Of a stretch of 64,000 nt of DNA, positions 1-11,178 are shown one piece after another. Under the pieces are notes generated by a model. The model saw nothing but the letters and a program-made list of their open reading frames with translations. It searched no databases and was not told the DNA's origin. Each line of letters starts with the position of its first letter. Position 1 is the stretch's first letter. The stretch is from Coprinus comatus (taxonomy: Eukaryota > Basidiomycota > Agaricomycetes > Agaricales > Agaricaceae): the NCBI GenBank assembly GCA_034638255.1, contig JAWPGT010000079.1, positions 37,529 to 101,528 of the forward strand. Direction: 5' to 3'. Position numbers and translations under genes: made by a program.

Positions 1-1091
1 AGAGTAAGAGCAAGGCGCGCTGTGTCTTCTACACGCCATGATGGCTCATCTGGAGCTACCTGCTCAAGCCATTCTGTTCCGGAAATACTGTACAATAGGT
101 CAGCTTCACTGTGCAGTGCGCGGATATGTGAATAATGTAGGACTGACCGAACAAACAATGGCATATCCTGAGGAATAGTTTCTCTTACAGTATCTACAAC
201 CTCGAGTAAAAATCTAATCCTATTCTCAAAGGATCCCCCATAGTCATCGGTCCTCTGGTTTGCATTCGGGCTCAGGAAAGAGCTGAGAAGATAGCCATGT
301 GCAGCGTGAATTTCAATGACATCAAATCCAGCCTTCACAGCTCGTTCTGCCCCATCCGTAAAGGCCTTAACGATCGCTTTGATGCCCTCCACTGTCAATG
401 CCTTTGGCTGGGGATAGGTAGGGTGGAACGGTTTGGTGCTAGGACCCCAAACATCATCTGGCCATCCACGTTCCACTGGTCCAGCGGCGGCTACAGGTGA
501 ACCCGGAATCCAAGAAGCCATGCACGAGGCTTTACGGCCAGCATGTGCCAGCTGAATACCAATCTTTTGATTCTGAGTGTGAGCGAAGGTGGTGATAACC
601 TTTAAAGCGTCCATGTGGGCATCCGACCAGATTCCAACATCTTCTGGGCCAATACGACCATTTGGGAGGACAGCAGTGGCTTCCACCATGGTTAAACCGG
701 GTCCACGAGTGAGTATTCCACCAACTATTTTGTAGTGATTGGTTAGCTGAATTCATATTCTTCCTTCCTGAAAGCATGGAACGTACGGTGAGCCATGTGC
801 CATGGTGTTATGATTCCATTATCTGCTGAGTATTGGCATAATGGGGACAGCTAGGAAAGCACGCATATACTGCAGTATGAGGCTTTGATTTTCTACGGAA
901 GTAAAGAGGTCACCCACAAATATTCTGTTCTGGAATTCAGTACCACGAATCTTGATGGGCTGGAATAAGGTTGGTATAGCCTTCCCATCTGGCTGGGGTT
1001 TGAGAGCAGTTCCTGCTGGAATAACTTGATGTGGTGTGAAGTAGGGAACACCGGGTGCTGGGTCATTGGTAATACGAACAGGGGTCGACAT
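1..1091 (-). CDS. Old Yellow Enzyme-type NADPH:flavin oxidoreductase (YqjM class), 3' part outside window
   Basis: FMN-dependent ene-reductase that reduces activated C=C bonds with NADPH; the natural substrate is unknown. Read on the minus strand, exons are 918-1091, 787-850 and from 724 down to an intron near 150-92; the last visible exon runs off the window. The N-terminus has LFQPIKIRGTEFQNRI, then SPLCQYSADNG (the class-defining Cys), QLAHAGRKAS, EIHAAHGYLLSSFLSP and DDYGGSFENR, all hallmark FMN/substrate-site motifs of the YqjM group. The start is the ATG at 1089-1091; an in-frame GTG 12 nt upstream is unlikely in a fungus. The C-terminal third of the barrel is missing only because of the window edge. 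A broken copy of exon 2 and its flanks lies at 32967-33125. Confidence 0.93.
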
Positions 1092-2540
1092 ATCAGATAT
1101 CACAAGTAGAGGTTGATAACTTGATATAGATGTAGATGGATAGTGGGGGGTCTAACCAGCAGAGGAAAGTAAAGCAAACTTGTTTCAATCATAACTTCAC
1201 TTTTAAGCAAAAAGAGTTTCTTCAAGCGATCTTCAAGCAGTAAAATTTGGTCCCATTAGGGTTAGTGATTAGTTGCTTGATCAGCAACGTTAATCTCGCA
1301 GGCTTCAACAAGAATATTGACCCTGAGCCAGTGAGCCGGCTAGCCGTTTCGGCGTCAGCAGCCCCACCTTTAACTTATGTGCTCAACGTACTACCTTGTG
1401 ATACGGCAAAATGTAGTACTAGTAGAAGGATGAGCCAAACAATGACAATTACTACTCAAAAGTTACAGTCAATCCAAGACTGCTGCCAGATTCAGAATTG
1501 AACGTGAGACTATTGAAATATCTTCGTAGAGCGGTGCGATAGTAACAAAACACACCGGAGAGCGAAATTCGAATCGTGATTGGGAAAGTTGGACCTGGAA
1601 CTGGAGGCATAAACTGCTTATAATACTTGGCAATGTACTCGGCAGTCCAGAATCTATGATCGGAGGTGGTTGACCAAGCCTAGTAGTAGTAGTATTGATC
1701 CTAGTAGATCTACCAACACCCTGGCAATGGAGACGGTCGAGTCTCGGCTACCGGTAGATGCGGATCCTCCGAAAGTTCTAGCATTAGGAACCTACAGTAC
1801 GTCATTGTTACCTGTAGTCGCAACGCCGGTAGTGAAATCCCATGTTGAATTTACACCGAAGTCGGTATATTGGGGTTAGGGGTGACATAGTAACGCAGAG
1901 TTCAATCGTTGGGGGCCGATGGGACAAGAATAGTTTCCACACCAAGAGTGTACAGTCATGTTCCAATAGATAACATTTGGAATAGAGGACGTTTGTATGA
2001 ACAATTTGAGACAATGACAAGGGCGTCTAGGATTTTCTGGTTGCCAACAACTTCGTTCTCGGGGTTTGTTGGAAATACAGAAGTAAAAGAAAGCTATTAT
2101 TTCCTATAGCTAGGAAAGTAGTACCACGGAATTTCATCGCCATATTGCAAATGACAGGAAATACAAGGCAAGCCTGTTATTATTAAAGTTCGTATTCTAT
2201 AATCTACCTGTACAATACACTATACTTTGATGAGGCCAGTCATTCGGAGAACAGCTGAGTTGCTTATTGTAGTTGATCAAGAGAGGGTACTCATGACTCC
2301 TGGTGTTGTCCCATTTTGCGCTTTCCTTGTTCACCAGAACCTTACCTGGAACCACTAGTACTGGAGGACTAGATCCTCCAGCTACTACGCCCAGCTCCTA
2401 ATTGGGATTCACGGAATTGTCGATAGGTTTGATCCTAGGTACGCCTTACGCATACATTCTATCCCGCTCCTTTCAGAATATTAATCAGAAAGTTCTACTG
2501 GACAAACAAGATATAGAAACACACCTTGCGATTGGGAATT
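1092..2540. other. Intergenic region without recognised gene
   Basis: I see no conserved protein here. Open frames at 1247-1501 and 1670-1879 (+) are Ser/Val-rich and have no recognisable motif. The stretch includes the upstream region of the minus-strand OYE gene and the 3' side of the membrane-protein gene at 2541. Confidence 0.5.
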
Positions 2541-3095
2541 CTAATCATCATTAGAGTCGGCTACCCGCTGAGATTCCGGATCCTCTTCTTCACACTCAGA
2601 CGTCTTACTAGGACCAATCTCATTACACCTCATTCCTCCAACCTCCTCCTTTGCAGGATCCTTCTCCAACTCCTCATCTTCCCCTTTCTGTCCTTCGCCC
2701 TCTTCCAATTCCTCGAATAACAGTGTGGGCTGATTCGTATTACTCACTTGCCTAGGAGCTCGGACTACTTCCATGGTTAAGCACTTGTACACCTAAAAGA
2801 GTGATAGTCCAATCATAAGAACAAGGATAGGGATGATTACAAAGTAGACCCATAAATCATTTCTACCTCCTGTACCTCGGTTCTCATCAATCTTGAATGA
2901 CGTAGGTAATGGTAATGTTGGCGAAATTTCGTGTAGGAAGGGAGTGGGTGAAGCAGTTGTGTCTGATGACTGGAGAGTACTTGTAGTACTGGGAGTGGAT
3001 GCGGTGAATGCGAATTCGGAAGTCGTTTCCATCGTAGTTGGGAAAGTTGAGGAATATGAAATGAAATTGGACCAGGTAGTGCAGCTGTTGACCAT
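2541..3095 (-). pseudogene. Single-pass membrane protein, copy A, with premature stop
   Basis: Ser/Thr-rich probable extracellular N-terminus, one hydrophobic segment (LWVYFVIIPILVLMIGLSLF) and an acidic Glu-rich tail. The frame ends in TAG (2793-2795) directly after the membrane segment; the paralogue at 32484-32966 has TCG (Ser) there and reads on into MYKCLT. Beyond the stop the same frame stays open to 2541 and still matches the paralogue's tail, so the stop is recent or read through. The paralogue's second Met codon (MHIAS) corresponds to TTG here, so an internal ATG at 3095 is the first usable start; copy A also has about 17 residues that copy B lacks. The family is unknown to me. A TAG followed by GT could alternatively sit next to a splice donor. 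Confidence 0.6.
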
Positions 3096-4354
3096 ATCAC
3101 TAGCGATGCGCAAAGAGAGGATAGGTCAAACTTCTCTGCTCCACCAATGTCTCCAGTGTAGTACTCGTGCAGAAATAATAGAGAATACCGCCTTGGGATG
3201 CATCTTTTGGAAAGCGATGATGTCTCCGAAGGATATTCGTGTATCGAAGGTTCCAGACTGAACAAGACAGGGAGTTAGAATGATAAACTGGAAATATTTT
3301 GGTGCACTTATACCTCTCGGAAGAAATGCATTACATCTTTTGCTTTTAATCAGTATCCTTCAGATAATTAAACAGTAAAGCAATGAGGATACACACGTTC
3401 CCTAAGAGACGAATTCGTTCAAAGTTCTTCAGTAGAATTGTCTCTGGTAGACAGAAATAGCCTCGTCTCAATATATAAGCATGATTTGACATCGTGCAGG
3501 TAGGGTTTCTGCTTGACACAAAATGCAGAGACGTCGGCTCTATGACCTGACCCTGGTCAATGACAATTAAGTTATAGAGAAAAGTGGGTAAACATACCCC
3601 AAAACGCGTCTGTATCTTCTTCCACACATTCACCCTCTACTTCTTTCTAGGCGATTCCAAAATTTATCAGGTCATCCTGGCAGAATATTGATGTAGTTTG
3701 TTAGATTTTCGCCAAGGAGACTGAGCATCGCATATTGAAGCTTCGAAGACTGTATCATTATGACAATGGTTTTGCAGGAGGATTCGTGGTAAGAAAGGGT
3801 GACGTCACAAAGTGGTCCGGGACGTTCGTGGTTCATTTTCACGCGCGAGCATTTGAACTCAGGGTCTTGCTGGGTCACACTGGGTCTCGTCTTCAAGTCA
3901 CGTGACCATGAGGTCAGTTTCTCGTGTAATAGTGGGCAGGAACACGAACATTGGACAGTAGATAGATGGTTTTAGTATGGAATAGAAGTCAAATGGCTTC
4001 AGAAAATGGATTTAAAATATTTTTTCGAATTTTTCGTGATTTCTTTCCCTTGCAGATTCTCAGTCACGTGAGGTTATCCCATTTTCCTGGGACTGTGAAC
4101 TTGATACCGCCCATCAGATATGAATTTTTATAACGCCTTACAAAAAAGACTCGGGTCTCGCACGCAGTCTCCATCTACTAAAATCTCCCTCCTGACCCAA
4201 TCGAAACAGCACCCCGTTGAATAGTTTATGTCCGGCCGGCCCACTGCACGGCCCATGGCTGGTACTATATTCCTTCCCGGATAACAAAAGATAATACTAT
4301 ATAACACAGCATACGTACTGACTGTATGACTCATGAGCAGCATCAAACAATTTT
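3096..4354. promoter_or_regulatory. Upstream region of copy A membrane-protein gene, with a segment conserved in copy B
   Basis: Positions about 3721-3836, read on the minus strand, match 32160-32275 on the plus strand with few differences, including the palindrome TGACGTCA (a CRE/ATF-type site) and the stretch TTGTCATAATGATACAGTC. Both copies lie upstream of the paralogous membrane-protein genes. Roughly 600 bp separates this block from copy A but only about 210 bp in copy B. No coding gene is recognised in 3262-4354. Confidence 0.45.
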
Positions 4355-6742
4355 TCACTCCTTCCCCATATACAAATACTCCACTGCTGATCTATTACCC
4401 CTGAGTTGAAGGACTTGACCATCTTGAACCGGTATCAAATGTGGATCTCCCCCTCTCTCCCAAAAAAGTAAAGTTTTGTCATGGATGGTATCACTTGGTA
4501 ACACAGCACTCTGGTATGGTCGAAGACCAGCATAATTTGTCTTCATCTTCCCTGCTTTGAACAACTCTGTGGTGAGTAACATCTTGATCACCATGATTAC
4601 AATAAAGATAGTAGCCAAGATCAGAGGGATAAATGCGATTGCATAAAGAGGATTGTAACAGGTAGCTTGTTTCCCAGCAGTGCTAATAACCGTCAATGGT
4701 CCATCTGCCAATGCATTTGCAGCCCATCCATTATATGATATGCTACCAAGAAGGTAAGAGGCACCAAATTGACCAGCCCACTTTGCAACTCGAGCAGCAG
4801 CTAAGTCAAAGTCCACTCCATCATATCCATCTTCCAAATAGAAGACACCAACTTGAAACTCGTTATCATCAGGGTTTGTCATTATATCAGTAAGTTGAGG
4901 AATGATGCTGGCTCCATTTCCAACACCATCACTATGCCCAGTTTGGAGGAATGAGGTTTGAGGGGGGATAAAATGTTGAGTTTCACCACTTGGATTGGGT
5001 GAGAGTGCATAACGATGAAGCACATCCCGTGTGATGCAAGTGTTATTATCCGACGCAACTGTTTGTGGTGTGGTGCTCCAGTAATCTGCAAGAGTAACGT
5101 GTAAATCACTAGGAAGTCTTTGGTAGGATACCATAACATCCCCCATTCCGTTAACTTCCACTTCAGCATCCACAAGATTGACTTGAGTTGTAGTTGCACA
5201 GACAACTCTGGAAACAACCCCAAATAAAGACCCCTCAAATATTTCCGATCCACCAAAACCCAGAAGCCCACATGATTTCCCTGGAACCGCACCTGGAGCC
5301 AAAGGTGTGCCTACTAGATTTAACTGAGATCCCAAGCGTTGAGAACAATTGCCGAAAATTGAGAGAGAAGCATCCCGACTAGTAGTAAAATTGTCGTGGG
5401 GGCGTTGAGGAAGGGAATAGGGAAGGACATTTGCAGCAGTTGTAACTGAGATGAACGACTCATTGATTCCAACCACTAGACCATTATCCAACAATGTAGA
5501 CATATTCCACATTGGTTTCAAATACTCCCGAGTCTCGTCCACCGTTCTCGAAACCTCCTCCTCCAAGTAATCAGGTCCTACATATTGTCTGAATGGTCGG
5601 CTATCGTTTGTTTGGAAGATATCAGGAATGGGGAGACCCAAGAGGGCACTCATATTCTGTTGGGTGTACATCCCAATAGTCATACAACCAATATCGCTTT
5701 CAATGGCGAGAGCATGAGGAAGGACAACTCGGTGGTACGGTTGAAGGTCTGGTACTCCAATAAAAGCCCGAAACCCGGTTTCATGAGGAACAACAACAAT
5801 TCCATTCATGATTGTGGGTTTAAGAATGCGTTGGAATAAAGGACCATAGTAGTAACCATTCAGATCTGATGCACATGGGCGTTCACTCTGACGATGCGGC
5901 CTTCCACTGAGTTGACGTGGCATAAGAACAGCAGTATCTGAACGATTGAGGCCAACGAATATGGATTTATCAGCATATGTGGAATTCGTCCATTGAGTAC
6001 ATGAATTGAGTGTCTCGTTCCCGTTTAATTCAATGGTTTGTGTGGCTTCGCATCGGAAATATTTAATGGACGAAGGATCTGTCCCATTTAGTATATTTCG
6101 ATTCAGCAAAGCCCGGGCAGTATTGTCATTGGAGACAGATGCAGGATTGTCGTGGAAACTGGTATTATCGGGGGTAGTACAAGTGTGAAGGCCGAGGAAA
6201 CCAAGATCGGCAAGTTTGACAAAGAGAGATAAGGAAAGCATGAGGAGGACTCCGGGAACCAATTTCGAAGTGCTAGTAGGATCATTAGCTTTCCTTGGTC
6301 TGAGAAGTAACCATTTCATGCAAGTAGAAGTTAATGTCTCTTTGCTTGCAATGCGACTGAGGACGTCATGGGTGGAGATGGATGCCACCCTGGGTGCGTT
6401 ACCAAGAATAATGGTTCCAACGAGGAAGAGGCCTCCAATGGAGAGAATCTGGATGACAACGCGGAGGATAAAGGCGATTTGACCAGTGGTTAAGACGTCA
6501 GATACGAGCATACGGATTATGGGATGAGATTCGGGAAAGGTTGATGAAGAAAGCAACTCAACGATGTGTGTGAAAAAATTGCAAATATTTCTCAGTGTCT
6601 GTCCTCGGTCTCCTGGATGATAGATTAGTGATAGACGTCTAGACAGCGATATACAGTCACGATGGCAATGATCACCACTCCTGATCAACGGTGATTTGGT
6701 GACTTCAATATTAGAAAACGATTCCAAGTTTCCACTAATCAT
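4355..6742 (-). CDS. Large fungal membrane glycoprotein of unknown function (795 aa)
   Basis: A single uninterrupted frame, unusual in this intron-rich region. The ATG at 6740-6742 (MISGNLESF) is chosen because the longer frame starts at a non-ATG codon. Hydrophobic segments lie near residues 90-115 (FILRVVIQILSIGGLFLVG), 160-185 (VPGVLLMLSLSLFVKL) and 705-730 (IAFIPLILATIFIVIMVIKM), leaving about 500 residues between the second and third that carry many N-x-S/T sequons and paired Cys, so this loop is probably extracellular. The short C-terminal tail is cytosolic by inference. This layout recurs in lineage-specific basidiomycete proteins without assigned function. Its neighbours are unrelated in sequence. 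Confidence 0.8.
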   Translation of the reverse strand: MISGNLESFSNIEVTKSPLIRSGDHCHRDCISLSRRLSLIYHPGDRGQTLRNICNFFTHIVELLSSSTFPESHPIIRMLVSDVLTTGQIAFILRVVIQILSIGGLFLVGTIILGNAPRVASISTHDVLSRIASKETLTSTCMKWLLLRPRKANDPTSTSKLVPGVLLMLSLSLFVKLADLGFLGLHTCTTPDNTSFHDNPASVSNDNTARALLNRNILNGTDPSSIKYFRCEATQTIELNGNETLNSCTQWTNSTYADKSIFVGLNRSDTAVLMPRQLSGRPHRQSERPCASDLNGYYYGPLFQRILKPTIMNGIVVVPHETGFRAFIGVPDLQPYHRVVLPHALAIESDIGCMTIGMYTQQNMSALLGLPIPDIFQTNDSRPFRQYVGPDYLEEEVSRTVDETREYLKPMWNMSTLLDNGLVVGINESFISVTTAANVLPYSLPQRPHDNFTTSRDASLSIFGNCSQRLGSQLNLVGTPLAPGAVPGKSCGLLGFGGSEIFEGSLFGVVSRVVCATTTQVNLVDAEVEVNGMGDVMVSYQRLPSDLHVTLADYWSTTPQTVASDNNTCITRDVLHRYALSPNPSGETQHFIPPQTSFLQTGHSDGVGNGASIIPQLTDIMTNPDDNEFQVGVFYLEDGYDGVDFDLAAARVAKWAGQFGASYLLGSISYNGWAANALADGPLTVISTAGKQATCYNPLYAIAFIPLILATIFIVIMVIKMLLTTELFKAGKMKTNYAGLRPYQSAVLPSDTIHDKTLLFWERGGDPHLIPVQDGQVLQLRGNRSAVEYLYMGKE

Positions 6743-7002
6743 GATCACCAAGAACCTAGGTTGATCGGCTGGAATTAGTATACGTATACTAGTAGCCTAA
6801 TAAACCACCTGGGTCTGGCAAGTAGCCCAAATTTCATAAGTTGATGGTGTCAATAAATTAATATTCTGCACTGCATTGTAGTGGATTGAGATTTGGAAGC
6901 GAGTTTGACGTGTGATTTGTTTGATATATGGGAAGGGATGTATATATTGAGCGAAGATAAATTTATGTAACATGCGTGGGAAACAATAGACACCGATATT
7001 GC

Positions 7003-9160
7003 ATGATTGTTAACGTTTCCCAACCAACTCAGCTTGACGCGTCGACTTTGAATCAAGCACCAGCTGCTGTTGAAAAGAAGCAGGAACCATCTCTCTTTCG
7101 CAACGTTAGAGGCCGTAGAGGTTTCTTGCAGTACATGAATGATGTGCCGCTTGACATTGTACATGAGATCTTCGGAGAGCTTGAACCCATCGATCTCCTT
7201 CACCTGTCTTGGTCATGCAAAAGCGTTCGTGCGATTGTAATGGGTAGACAAGCAAAATTCCTGTGGTCGAAGGTATGCCTCGTGTCAACTCTCACTTTTG
7301 ACACCATAACTTATTCATCATTGATTCTAGGCCTACAAGTCGTTGGAGCATCAACCACCTCCATGTCCTTTTGATCTTAACTATACCCAGTACACTCGAT
7401 TCTTATTTGTCAATCGTTGTATGGTGAGTTTCACTTCGTGGCTTCATACAATGTAACTTCCTTATAAGTTATGGGGAGTAGCTCTGTCAGGTTGCCATAT
7501 CCACTAACGCTATATATTGCTCATGGGGATTAAGGCTCAAGGTATGCAAGAAATGTATAGGATCAGACCAGTGAGTGACAAACATCTAGCTTAGCATATT
7601 TGAGAGAATGAATGAGTGAATATTTATTAGCTTCTTGCATGATGGACTGGTGTCTGTCGAAGCTAGGCAGTGTAGTCACAGCATTCTAACAAGTAAGCTT
7701 CAAATGTATGATACAGTAGTATGTTCTTACTCATCCATTTTAGACCATCGTTGCAGGTATTATCTGAGATCTGTTGGGCGATATGACACTTGTAGATTGG
7801 TGAATGATGCACAAGCTCGAGCATCACTCATGGAGGAATTTAACCGGAAACAACAGGTGAGAATCCATTCTAAAGAAATACGTTCCATTAACAACATGTG
7901 TTCGGGTAGGGAGCAACACGTTACGAACAATGGAGGGACGGTGAATTTTGGAGTAGAAAGGAATACCTAAGTCAAAGACAAGAAACCCGTCAACTAGTGT
8001 ATGTAAAGTACTCTCTATCATTTACTTCATAACAAACATTTTTTCTTGTATATTTCCCAACAAAGAATTCTTGAAAAGCTCCAGGAAATAGGTAATAGAA
8101 TTTCAAGTTTTATATCGAGTATATTTTTATGATAACTTTTGTAACAGGATGGCCGAAAGAGAATATCTTTAAATATCTCCGATATACTACGACACTCAAA
8201 CTCAGAAATTTACCAACAATTAAAAGGTCATCTAAACTGACCCGAGGAGGTTCGTGATTTTTCCTGCTTCTTTCCAATGTGGTTGATAATTGATATTAAC
8301 TTGGCACCTAGAGTGGACTAAGCTTTGTCCACAAATATTATCGATTCTGGAAGAAGGAAAATCGAACTGGAAACGAGAACGCATTCGTAGAAATGGCACG
8401 TTGTTTGTATCAACCTTTAAACAGTGGTACCGCAATATTCGGTCGGAAACTTCGGGAGTACGCTTCCAAGCCGTCCCTTATGATTTCATGGTTCAAGAGC
8501 CATTCCTGTCTTCCATTCTCAACTGCAATGAAGAACCAGCATTTCCACTTGACACGGGGACGGTTTCGCTATTTGGTGTCATGTATATGGAATGTCTCCG
8601 AAAACGCAACGAGGTCCTGTTCAATCTACTTCCAGGCGATATGAAACAGCAAGCTAAAGAACTGGATGAGCCTTATCAAATATTACATCTTGCATCTATC
8701 TGGTTTCATGACACTTCTCGTTCTGTTCTACTGGATTATCCCACTGCACTCGATGCAATCAGAACGCCACATCAGTTCAATGATACGCATAAGTTTTTGA
8801 AGGAGCTTGGAGAACCAGAGTTATTCGATCCTAGGATCAGAGTGTATAGGTGAAGGAAATTCCGATGTTTCTTTCAATCAAAAAGCACACGATCTCACAA
8901 AGTATTTCATACAAGCTAGTGGTAATGACCTAAATACTACCACGAGAAGGGTCATGAATCGCTCGAGTGTCGGTGTATCATGTACTCGCCGTTCGTCCGA
9001 AGATTATACTTGGTCTAATGCTGTGAGTAGCTTCTAGTATTGTAATGAATTTCATTATGCCTAACATTTTTTACAGATCCGCCATACAATCATGTTTCAT
9101 GATAATGTAGAACCTGAAGAATCTCCTTCCTGGGAGGATATGTTTTGTTTTCGGACATAG
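7003..9160 (+). CDS. F-box domain protein, multi-exon
   Basis: Probable substrate adaptor of an SCF ubiquitin ligase. The F-box lies near residues 45-90 (LPLDIVHEIFGELEP-like, with LLHLSWSCKSVR). Exon 1 is 7003-7272; exon 2 starts at 7331 (AYKSLEHQPPPCPFDL) and ends near 7422; a following Cys-containing exon reads VCKKCIGSDQ near 7555. Middle exons (7635-8250) are uncertain. A long exon lies at about 8300-8850, and the last exons read MNRSSVGVSCTRRSSEDY and RHTIMFHDNVEPEESP, ending at TAG 9158-9160. The target protein is unknown. The start is the ATG at 7003; the open frame begins earlier only at a GTG. It is not closely similar to the neighbouring F-box gene at 9310. Confidence 0.7.
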
Positions 9161-9309
9161 GATATCGAGCCTACGGCTAGTCCAAGACCGCTTATTACAC
9201 GCTGACAAAATCGACATGATGCTTGAATACAATTTTAAACAGTATAATAAAATCTATTATGGTACTTAACATAGATTAATTCATTTACAGTGGGAAGTTG
9301 GAAGTTGGG

Positions 9310-10935
9310 ATGGAATCGCCCATCTCTCGTGACGTGAGAAAACGATCCATCAACGATTCGACATCCGTCTCAGTCCACCCCTTTATCTTTGTGTCGCTCA
9401 TCCCGGATCCAGATAACTTGATGATGAAGATCACCATCACCCAAGCCTGCTCTCGCTGCGGCTCCCCGTGTTTGTTATGCCCTGACAATCCCCAGTCATT
9501 CCCATCCGAGTCGTCAGGTGACGAGATCACGTATATCAACGAGGAGTGCGCTGTAATCGATGAGCAAATTCGATTGCTCAAGGGAAAAAGGGCTATTCAC
9601 AGACGCAGGTTGAATGAGCTACAGTCGAACACCAGGTCTCTTCCACCAGAAACTCTTTCCGAAATATTTCGACACACATACCGCGATATCAATGACAAAC
9701 AGCCTCTTTTCCAAATGTTATCTGTTTGCAGTCATTGGTATCAAACTGCGTGCTCAACTCCAGACCTCTGGTCAAAGCTGTCATTGAAATCGGGCAACTC
9801 AGTGACCAGGGCCAACCTGCTGCGATTTTGGCTCTCCAACTTGGGATCAGTACCACTCAGGCTAGAGTTGATGAATAGTGGAGGCCATTTGGGTCCAATA
9901 ATGACAATCCTTTCTGAGAAAGACAACGCCAAGAAAATACGAGAACTATCTTTTCATTGTCCACTTCCCTCCTACATGTCTATTATCACACAGAATTGTG
10001 TCAACCTCGAGCAACTTGAATTGCTTAGACCATATTCACGTGCATTATCACTCCCCGGTGGATTTAATACCACTAAAATTAACTACATCATCAATTTCGA
10101 GAATCAACTTCAGCTTCAGACCCTCACATTACGAGAGTGGTCGCACGGTTCTTTTAATATTCCATCTACTCTCAATATCACAACCCTCAGGCTGCACGAT
10201 GGCCACAGTGTTTGGTTATACCTCGATCTTCTTGCTCAGTGTCAACATACCCTCACCAATTTGTATATTTCCTTCCAGAAACGCCATGTCCCTACACCAA
10301 ACCACCCTCTTGTCACTCTTTATCACCTCCGGACACTTCATCTAGAACTTTCGACTTGTCTACCCACGTTCTTTGGTAGTCTAACGCTACCTGCTCTTAA
10401 AAAACTCAGGCTGGACATCATCATCTCTCATGAACAGGCTCACAACGCGGAGGTTGATGGCTCCAAACTATGTAAATCTCTACCACACACACACACCACA
10501 CTTGCCATAGTTGTTGATGCAAATGTATCCCGTCTTGGCCTGCGTTGGCTTCCATTCTTTGAACACCTGTTCGGCAATGCAGATCAGATCCGGGAGCTTG
10601 GTATAACCACTGAACGATTATCTGACGGGTTAAGTTTCCATCATAATGCACGAGTCATAGCAGATCTCCTCCAACTTCTCTCTACCAAGCCACTTCTTCC
10701 ATACCTATCTCGATTAAAAATTCATGATCCTCGTGTCGTCTGGTTCCAGTCTTTGATGCAAATGTTAGGGAGCAGAAGGGGGTTTCATCAACACTTACAC
10801 TTGGAGCTGTTGAATCTTTACGGAGTGCAGAAAGAGGTGCTTGATAATTTTGTCAAACAGTTGATAGAGGAGGGTTGTTCGATATCGACTGACATCCAGA
10901 ATGTGGAACAATCTCTTGGATCCCCAATGTATTAA
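9310..10935 (+). CDS. F-box/LRR-like protein, single exon, copy A (541 aa)
   Basis: Begins with a short Cys cluster (CSRCGSPCLLC, near residue 50), then a short helical stretch and an F-box near residues 110-160 (LPPETLSEIFRH, VCSHWYQTACSTPDLWSKL), followed by degenerate leucine-rich repeats to the C-terminus. This is the layout of the large basidiomycete F-box family proposed to feed substrates to SCF ubiquitin ligases. The frame is intact and starts at ATG 9310. A clearly homologous but frameshifted copy sits at 33218-34790 on the other strand. The specific substrate cannot be inferred. Confidence 0.82.
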   Translation: MESPISRDVRKRSINDSTSVSVHPFIFVSLIPDPDNLMMKITITQACSRCGSPCLLCPDNPQSFPSESSGDEITYINEECAVIDEQIRLLKGKRAIHRRRLNELQSNTRSLPPETLSEIFRHTYRDINDKQPLFQMLSVCSHWYQTACSTPDLWSKLSLKSGNSVTRANLLRFWLSNLGSVPLRLELMNSGGHLGPIMTILSEKDNAKKIRELSFHCPLPSYMSIITQNCVNLEQLELLRPYSRALSLPGGFNTTKINYIINFENQLQLQTLTLREWSHGSFNIPSTLNITTLRLHDGHSVWLYLDLLAQCQHTLTNLYISFQKRHVPTPNHPLVTLYHLRTLHLELSTCLPTFFGSLTLPALKKLRLDIIISHEQAHNAEVDGSKLCKSLPHTHTTLAIVVDANVSRLGLRWLPFFEHLFGNADQIRELGITTERLSDGLSFHHNARVIADLLQLLSTKPLLPYLSRLKIHDPRVVWFQSLMQMLGSRRGFHQHLHLELLNLYGVQKEVLDNFVKQLIEEGCSISTDIQNVEQSLGSPMY

Positions 10936-11178
10936 TTTCTACATGTGCTAGTCGCATGGCAACAAAAATTTGGTCTTTTAAAATTTAGTCAATAGCAGTG
11001 TTAGTTTCGGTTTCATCTCTCTACTGTCATTTTCCACGATGTATACGACTCTCAAGAAATACAGTTCTCGCTTGGAATACTCTGGAGTCTGAGTACGAAT
11101 GTCATTAGAACATGTACGGGTACGGTAACTGAAAACACACTCCTAGTAAGTAGCCAAGGCTCGTGGTTCGCATGTATA

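Noticed and set aside
3840..3900. tRNA-like TTTGAACTCA near 3855
   Set aside because: No A box or pairing arms at the right distance.
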